Origin: PMG-095 sp037200885
GTDB lineage: Bacteria; Myxococcota_A; Polyangia; Polyangiales; Polyangiaceae
Reading direction: 5' to 3'
Assembly (NCBI GenBank): GCA_037200885.1
Contig: JBBCIN010000001.1
Location: 558,001 to 622,000, forward strand
DNA length: 64,000 nucleotides
In this document: positions 59,301 through 64,000 of the stretch, piece by piece
How positions within the stretch are numbered: position 1 is the first letter of the stretch
Layout: the number at the start of each line of letters is the position of its first letter
Position numbers and translations under genes: made by a program
The notes under the pieces: generated by a model
What the model saw: only the letters and a program-made list of their open reading frames with translations
Database searches by the model: none
Told to the model about the DNA's origin: nothing

Positions 59301-59591
59301 TTAGTCCTCGATCCGTTTTTGAATGTCGTCCGCGCGTTGGCTGGCTCGAAACTCGATGATTCGGAAGTCGGCCAGCCCATGCTTGTGGAACGGATCTTCT
59401 TTCACGATCGCTTCGATCTGCTGCTTGTCTTTGCCGACCGCCAAAATGATCCCCCCGTCACGCGGGATCTTGCGCCCCGAGACCAGGAAGTTGCCGGCCG
59501 CGTAGTACTTCTTGAGGAACGTCACGTGCGCCTTCATATGAGCGTCGATTTCTGAAAGTTCCGCCGTGTAGTTGAGCTCGATCACGAACAT
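59301..59591 (-). CDS. YCII-like (YciI family) protein
   Basis: A 96-residue YCII-superfamily protein from ATG 59591 (MFVIELNYTAELSEIDAHMK). The family pattern KKYYAAGNFLVSGRKIPRDG, then GGIILA, and the DPF motif IVKEDPFHKHGLADFRIIEF are intact, including the His/Asp region characteristic of YciI enzymes. The role is unknown. A much longer in-frame extension to 60395 is antisense to the DUF481-like gene and rejected. It lies beside the ECF42 remnant, but being YciI- and not DGPF-type it is probably not that locus's partner. Confidence 0.88.
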   Translation of the reverse strand: MFVIELNYTAELSEIDAHMKAHVTFLKKYYAAGNFLVSGRKIPRDGGIILAVGKDKQQIEAIVKEDPFHKHGLADFRIIEFRASQRADDIQKRIED

Positions 59592-59630
59592 GGCGCGCAG
59601 TTTGGCACAGGAGCTGCAGAAACCGCAGCG

Positions 59631-60437
59631 GTGCTGTCGTCGTGTGCTGCGTGGATTCGAGCTCGGAAGGGTCTTTCGCTGGCTTCGCTGCTGATGAGTG
59701 TATGGGCTTTCTCCGTGAGCGGGCCGGCACAAGCCCAAGTCAACGTCGAGCCGTTGCGGCAACAGGTCACGGCGCGCAAATTTGGCGCGCGCATCAACGC
59801 CTCGACCACCACCTACGCCGGCAATACCCAAGGCGTGATCTTCGGCGGGGCCGCGCTGCTCGGCGGTCGAACTGAACGAAATTTCGGCTACCTGGACGTC
59901 TCGGGCGATTACACCCGACTCGCGGGCGTGGTGAGTGTCGCGAAATGGTTCGCGCATTTGCGCCATAATTTCCAGATCAATCCGGACCTCTGGTGGGAGG
60001 AATACGGCCAGCTGGAGAGCGATCGCTTTCGACGGGTGAGGCTTCGAGAGCTCGTGGGAACAGGTCCGCGAGTGCGGGCGCTGCACCCGAAGGGGTTCGA
60101 GCTCTACTTCGGTAGCTCGTACATGGTCGAAAACTCCGAGCTCGACAGCTCCGACCCTGATCCGGAGGGTCAAGGAACGTTCGAACGCTGGAGTAACTAC
60201 GTTGCCGCAACGCTCAACCCGGATGAGCGGGTTGTGATCAGCACGGTCAACTACGTACAGCCACGCATCGACCGCTTCTCCGATTACAAGATATTGAGCG
60301 TGAGCGGCGTCGATTTCAAAGTGACCAGTCTCTTGCACACCCGCGTGGACGCCACGGCCCGCTATGAAAGCCGGGCTCCATCCGACGTGCGCCATGTGGA
60401 TTTAGAGCTGAAGAGCTCACTCGAGCTCGTGTTCTAA
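59631..60437 (+). CDS. DUF481-like outer-membrane beta-barrel protein
   Basis: A 268-residue exported protein from GTG 59631. The signal peptide (about 12-36, GLSLASLLMSVWAFSVSGPA, then QAQ) is followed by a barrel of the DUF481 (YdiY/salt-induced outer membrane protein) type: FGYLDVSGDYTRLAGVVSVA, FQINPDLWWEEYGQLESDRF, RRVRLRELVGTGPRVRAL, FELYFGSSYMVENSELDS, and a terminal SSLELVF ending in Phe. Function unknown; homologues respond to osmotic or salt conditions. It is divergent from the YCII gene, with start sites only 39 bases apart, and an IS element lies 91 bases downstream. Confidence 0.82.
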   Translation: MLSSCAAWIRARKGLSLASLLMSVWAFSVSGPAQAQVNVEPLRQQVTARKFGARINASTTTYAGNTQGVIFGGAALLGGRTERNFGYLDVSGDYTRLAGVVSVAKWFAHLRHNFQINPDLWWEEYGQLESDRFRRVRLRELVGTGPRVRALHPKGFELYFGSSYMVENSELDSSDPDPEGQGTFERWSNYVAATLNPDERVVISTVNYVQPRIDRFSDYKILSVSGVDFKVTSLLHTRVDATARYESRAPSDVRHVDLELKSSLELVF

Positions 60438-60518
60438 AGCGGCCCCAATCCCGGTCGTGGACTTTGACGCATCGACGCTGCTCCAGCCGTGGTCGGGTTG
60501 CGGCGCAGAAAACATACT

Positions 60519-60528
60519 GTGTTCGCAG
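60519..60528 (+). repeat. Left target-site duplication of IS4-family element
   Basis: GTGTTCGCAG, identical to the 10 bases at 61965-61974 on the other side of the element. Identity of the two copies implies a recent, undisturbed insertion. Confidence 0.85.
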
Positions 60529-61964
60529 CAATGCCGATCGGTTAGCGACGTAAGCGATCGAGATTGTTGAGAAAAGCAGGTCGCGCTTTTTGTCCACGCT
60601 TAGATGTGCTCTTGCAATTGCGAGCACAATGAGCTTCTGCAAAGCGTTTCAGGCCGCCGCGACATATGCGTCGCCTCCAGACCTTGAGGAATTTCGAAGG
60701 CGCATCGATCCGGAGTGGATCGATCAAGCGCTGTCTGCGACGGGTACCGCGACGGTGCGTCGACGTCGGCTACCAGCGGAGCAGGTGATCTGGGTTGTTT
60801 TGGGGATGGCGCTTTTTCGTGACCGCCCGCTCGAAGATGTTGTGAGCAAGCTGGATCTCGCGCTTCCTGGAGCAGGGACTGTAGCGCGTAGTTCTGTAGC
60901 TCAGGCGCGTGCTCGCGTAGGTAGCGAGCCAGTGAAATGGCTCTTCGAGCGTAGCGCTTCGAAATGGGCGCATGAGAGCGCCGAAGCACATATGTGGCGC
61001 GGTTTGCGGGTCTACGGGATAGACGGCAGTTGGGTTCGCGTACCGAACACGGATGAGAATAGAGAGGCGTTCGGCGGCCACATCTCGAGCCACGGCGAGA
61101 GCGGCTATCCAATGGCGCGCATCGTCGTGTTGATGGCGTTGCGCTCCCATCTACTGGCGGCAGCCAATGTGAGTCGGTACGAAGGCATCCACGAGTTCGA
61201 ATGCGCCAAACCGCTGCGGGATTCGATTCCTGAATCGTCGTTGACGGTGCTCGATCGCCTCTACCTGAGCGCCTCATTCTTACTGGACATACAGAGCAAG
61301 GCCGATCGTCATTGGCTCGTTCGAGCTAAGAGAAACACCAAGTTCAAGATCATCAAGCAACTCGGGCGCGGTGACGACTTGGTCGAAATGAAAGTCTCGG
61401 GTGAGGCTCGCGAGAAGGATCCGTCGCTGCCGACCACCTGGCTAGCTCGTCGCGTTCGCTATCAAATCCCCGGGTTCCGCGAGCAATTTCTGCTGACTTC
61501 GCTTGACGACCACAAGCGATTTCCTGCTCGAGAAATCGCGAAGCTCTATCACGAGCGCTGGGAGCTGGAGATGGGCTACGACGAGATAAAAACAGAAATG
61601 CTCGAGCGTGAGGAAGCGATCCGCAGCAGAAAACCTGACGGCGTCCGGCAAGAACTATGGGGGGTCTTGCTCGCATACAATTTGGTGCGGCTCGAGATGC
61701 AGTCGATTGCCAAACAGGAAAAAATAGAACCGACTCGCATCAGTTTCGTCGAAGCGCTGCGATTGATCCGCACCGAATGGGACTGGCTGAGCTTGACTAG
61801 CCCGGGCGCAATCCCCAATCGCCTCGCGACCCTGCGCCGCAACGTCAAGCGATACATACTGCCGCCGCGACGAAAACGCAGCTACCCCCGTGCAAACAAG
61901 CTCGCCTCTAGCCGCAACAACTGGAAGAAAGCCGCGGCGAAAGAATCTTAAGTGAACGGCATTG
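60529..61964 (+). mobile_element. Complete IS4-family insertion sequence
   Basis: A 1436-bp element. Its left end CAATGCCGATCGGTTAG and the complement of its right end, CAATGCCGTTCACTTAAG, share 8 perfect terminal bases and about 12 of 17 overall; the left end also resembles the IS4 terminal repeat. Flanking 10-bp direct repeats GTGTTCGCAG complete the element. It encodes one intact transposase. Without the element the target would read ATACT-GTGTTCGCAG-AGTAT, itself a small inverted repeat between two convergent genes. Confidence 0.9.
60629..61951 (+). CDS. IS4-family DDE transposase
   Basis: A 440-residue transposase from ATG 60629 (a TTG at 60590 would add 13 residues). DDE catalytic residues lie in YGIDGSWVRVP (first Asp), VLDRLYLSASFL (second Asp) and the YREK signature Y-x2-R-x3-E-x6-K in YHERWELEMGYDEIK (third, Glu). 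An N-terminal helical DNA-binding region (DLEEFRRRIDPEWIDQALSA) and a basic C-terminus are present. The frame is intact, so the element may be active. Confidence 0.95.
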   Translation: MSFCKAFQAAATYASPPDLEEFRRRIDPEWIDQALSATGTATVRRRRLPAEQVIWVVLGMALFRDRPLEDVVSKLDLALPGAGTVARSSVAQARARVGSEPVKWLFERSASKWAHESAEAHMWRGLRVYGIDGSWVRVPNTDENREAFGGHISSHGESGYPMARIVVLMALRSHLLAAANVSRYEGIHEFECAKPLRDSIPESSLTVLDRLYLSASFLLDIQSKADRHWLVRAKRNTKFKIIKQLGRGDDLVEMKVSGEAREKDPSLPTTWLARRVRYQIPGFREQFLLTSLDDHKRFPAREIAKLYHERWELEMGYDEIKTEMLEREEAIRSRKPDGVRQELWGVLLAYNLVRLEMQSIAKQEKIEPTRISFVEALRLIRTEWDWLSLTSPGAIPNRLATLRRNVKRYILPPRRKRSYPRANKLASSRNNWKKAAAKES

Positions 61965-61974
61965 GTGTTCGCAG
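61965..61974 (+). repeat. Right target-site duplication of IS4-family element
   Basis: GTGTTCGCAG, identical to 60519-60528. Confidence 0.85.
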
Positions 61975-62076
61975 AGTATATTTCTCACGCGCGAGGGCGG
62001 CTCCGGAGCTCCGTCGGTGCCAGGTTCGCCGCCCGAATTCGAAGCGACTCACCCGGGGCAAGTGAACCAGGTCGTA

Positions 62077-62799
62077 CTAAGCGGCCAGGCTTTCGGCCAA
62101 GCGATCCAGCACGCCGGCCGCGTCACGGCTGACGATTTTACCGTGCGAAACAATGATCCGGTTCAAGCCTGGGATTCGGGCCCAACGCTCCAGCTGACCG
62201 CGCAAGGCGTGCTTGTCCTTGATCCCCCGTCGCTCGACGAGCGCGGGGATGCGCGGTTCTTGCCCGGTGAAGCCCAGCAGATGAAATAGCCATCCGCCGA
62301 ATCCGGGACGATCGTCTAGATTCCAAATCAAGTCATTGACCACCAGGGTCGTTCCGCTCCAAGTCCTGACCACGAGCGCGGCCTCGCGTTCTTGGGTGCC
62401 GGGCACGGCCACGAACTGAACTTGTGGATCGCCAAAGTTGGGCGCGGTCTCCTCCACCGGCACGACCTCTTCCACCTGCTTTCTCACCCCGGCCGGCGCC
62501 ACGACGCACATCTGTGGGTAGCGGTCCTTCCAAATCTTGGCATCCATGCGGTGGATGTCGTTGGGGATTACCAGGTAGCTCGGCTCTCCGAAGGCCTCCA
62601 GTGCGTGCATTTCGACCTCATCGAGCGCAATTGCGCTGTACACCACCAGCCGTCCATCGTGCAGGCGCACCACCGTCATGCGGCGGGGGAAATCACCGAC
62701 AGGCATGTGCAAGTCGCCGCTGACCGAGAGCAAATTGTCATCGAGACGCGAGAGCTTGCCGTGTGGCAGAACAGTCCACTCTTTGAAAGGCTTCGGCAT
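62077..62799 (-). CDS. DUF4336-like, metallo-beta-lactamase-fold protein
   Basis: A 240-residue protein: MTVVRLHDGRLVVYSAIALD, EAFGEPSYLVIPNDIHRMDA, WKDRYPQMCVVAPAGVRKQV and SGTTLVVNDLIWNLDD fit the DUF4336 group of metallo-beta-lactamase-fold proteins, which lack a full HxHxDH motif. Asn-Asp-x-His and a late His (IIVSHGKIV) may be metal ligands. Function unknown. It converges with the DUF481-like gene across the IS element. Confidence 0.75.
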   Translation of the reverse strand: MPKPFKEWTVLPHGKLSRLDDNLLSVSGDLHMPVGDFPRRMTVVRLHDGRLVVYSAIALDEVEMHALEAFGEPSYLVIPNDIHRMDAKIWKDRYPQMCVVAPAGVRKQVEEVVPVEETAPNFGDPQVQFVAVPGTQEREAALVVRTWSGTTLVVNDLIWNLDDRPGFGGWLFHLLGFTGQEPRIPALVERRGIKDKHALRGQLERWARIPGLNRIIVSHGKIVSRDAAGVLDRLAESLAA

Positions 62800-62906
62800 T
62801 TCGATTCTCCTCTCGCAAGTGAGAGCAAATGGCGTGCCTGCCGCTGCTTTTTGTGGGTTTGATGGTCAGGTGGCCGGCGAAATGCGTCGCACCCGAGATG
62901 GAGGGC

Positions 62907-63857
62907 TCAAGTGCTCTCCGCCGCCAAAGCGAAGTGCCAGCCGAGTTGGCGCGATAGCTCGCGCAGGATGAGGTGCCCGCGCACGCTGCCGCCCTTTTCG
63001 TTCAAGCGGGGGCTCGAGACAGCGACGCCGGCAATGCCGGGGACGACGGCGACGATTACGCCACTGACGCCGCTTTTGGCGGGCATGCCGGTGGCCATCA
63101 GGTAATTGCCGGACTCGTTGTACATGCCGCACGTGGCCATGATCGAGACCACGATGGCCACGGTTTGTTTTGACAGCACGCGCTCCGTACTGCCGGGGCG
63201 CAAGCCACCATGCGCGAGGATCGCCGGCAAGAATGCCGATTCTCGCACGCCGCCGGTGAGTGAGCAGAGCGCGAAGTAGACGTCGAGGGTTTCGTTGACG
63301 TCGCCCTGAAGCACGCCGCCGTGTTTCAGGAAATAGGCGATGGCCCGGTTGCGATCGGCGGACATGCGCTCGTTGGCGAGTACCTGCTCGTCGATGGGGA
63401 TTGGCCTGCCGTACAGGCGCTCGGCCCAGGTTCGGATCCACGCGACTCGACGTTCGACCGTGCCATGGAGCTGACCACAGAGCGCGATTGCGCCCGAATT
63501 GATCAGCGGGTTGGCGGGCTTGGGGCCGTGAGTCTCGAGCCGCGCCACGGAACCGAAGCTGTCACCGGAAGGCTCGGAGCCCACGATGTCGAACACCTCG
63601 ACCGGCCCGCGCTCTTCCAAGAGGCCGATCAACGTGAGCAGCTTGGCGGAGCTTTGAAATGTAAACTCGTGGCTCAGCGCGTCGCCCGCGTAGAGCGTGT
63701 CGCCGCTCGTGAGGGTGATTGCGGCGCTGGTGCGCTCGAGCGGGACCCTTGCCAGCTCGGGGATGTACGTGGCCGGCTCTCCTTCGCGGTTCCGGCGCGA
63801 CTTTTCGAGCGCGAAATTCAGGATCGCCTGAATGACGGCGTGATCGGGGAGCGGCAT
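62907..63857 (-). CDS. glsA: Glutaminase
   Basis: A 316-residue serine-dependent beta-lactamase-like glutaminase that hydrolyses glutamine to glutamate and ammonia. The Ser-x-x-Lys active-site motif is in FTFQSSAKLLTLIGLLE (about residue 67), with NPLINSGAIALCGQL, NETLDVYFALCSLTGG and MPAKSGVSGVIVAVVPG following in family order. Length matches the GlsA family. It is probably monocistronic. It could supply ammonia or glutamate in a genome that also carries two Amt transporters nearby. Confidence 0.93.
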   Translation of the reverse strand: MPLPDHAVIQAILNFALEKSRRNREGEPATYIPELARVPLERTSAAITLTSGDTLYAGDALSHEFTFQSSAKLLTLIGLLEERGPVEVFDIVGSEPSGDSFGSVARLETHGPKPANPLINSGAIALCGQLHGTVERRVAWIRTWAERLYGRPIPIDEQVLANERMSADRNRAIAYFLKHGGVLQGDVNETLDVYFALCSLTGGVRESAFLPAILAHGGLRPGSTERVLSKQTVAIVVSIMATCGMYNESGNYLMATGMPAKSGVSGVIVAVVPGIAGVAVSSPRLNEKGGSVRGHLILRELSRQLGWHFALAAEST

Positions 63858-64000
63858 GGAAAGACTCTAGATGAGCGGCGCGCTCCGCGGAAGATACGGA
63901 AAACCGCGAGCAGCGTGGCTAAACCGCGAAGAATGCCAAAATATTGCGCGTTGAGTTGCGAAAATCCGTACCCCGGCCGAGCGGTGGGTGCAGCTCGAAG

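Noticed and set aside
59592..60395. In-frame N-terminal extension of the YCII protein
   Set aside because: Entirely antisense to the DUF481-like gene; the conserved YCII N-terminus starts exactly at the ATG at 59591.
60438..60528. Possible gene disrupted by the IS element
   Set aside because: The flanks lie between two convergent genes that end before the insertion; joining them without the element gives no longer coding frame.

Overview
The window is GC-rich, gene-dense DNA that reads like a myxobacterial (Myxococcota, Polyangia-type) chromosome. Supporting this are a large fibro-slime lipoprotein with DUF4215 Cys-rich repeats (54241-57234), lipoproteins with long Gly/Ala/Ser linkers, several ECF sigma factors, many two-component genes and an NtrC-type activator. 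The assignment is inferred from gene content; no rRNA or other marker gene is present. No tRNA, rRNA, CRISPR or prophage was recognised. The one intact mobile element is an IS4-family insertion sequence (60529-61964) with terminal inverted repeats and a 10-bp target duplication.

Layout. 1-3.4 kb: a partial dienelactone hydrolase, a 2OG-Fe(II) oxygenase, a small membrane protein, a GFA gene with its middle deleted, and an ECF42-type sigma factor. 3.5-8.8 kb: its DGPF/YCII partner, ammonium transporter 1, a seven-bladed propeller lipoprotein, a frameshifted secreted protein and a universal stress protein. 9.1-12 kb: a P1B-4 metal-exporting ATPase with an RcnR-like repressor and recognisable operator, a small Cys-rich ORF and an EF-hand protein. 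12.1-17.6 kb: ammonium transporter 2 with a strong terminator, a KdpD-like/KdpE-like pair without kdp pump genes, and a second ECF42/DGPF pair. 17.8-25.7 kb: an SDR, an exported protein, a fadA/fadN-like beta-oxidation operon, a membrane protein, and a decayed SDR::ECF-sigma chimera with an SRPBCC gene. 25.7-31 kb: a Kai-type module (receiver, KaiC, two KaiB, hybrid kinase). 31-32.5 kb: a frameshifted AHSA1/SRPBCC gene with an ArsR regulator and two matching operators, then a Bcp-type peroxiredoxin lipoprotein.

32.6-43.4 kb is a complete RND efflux island: adaptor and pump run rightward and meet head-on an operon of TolC, two paralogous lipoproteins and a porin; a histidine kinase and NtrC-type regulator follow. 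Both efflux promoters carry sigma-54-like elements with shared TCGGAA sites upstream, suggesting that the adjacent NtrC-type regulator controls both arms.

43.5-45.9 kb encodes a membrane-anchored NMT1-like binding protein fused to OmpA, plus a coiled-coil membrane protein. 46.3-52.5 kb is the most novel block: a GCS2/circularly permuted ATP-grasp fusion, an amidotransferase of the N-acetylglutaminylglutamine (NAGGN) type and an S9 peptidase in one tight operon. This parallels the known NAGGN osmolyte trio but uses a different ligase and peptidase.

52.6-64 kb holds a MarR-SDR operon, the fibro-slime lipoprotein, a divergent LysR/SDR pair, a deletion remnant of a third ECF42 locus, a YCII protein, a DUF481-like outer-membrane protein, the IS element, a DUF4336-like protein and a glutaminase. 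Several genes carry single-base frameshifts or internal deletions, so either gene decay or assembly error is clustered here.
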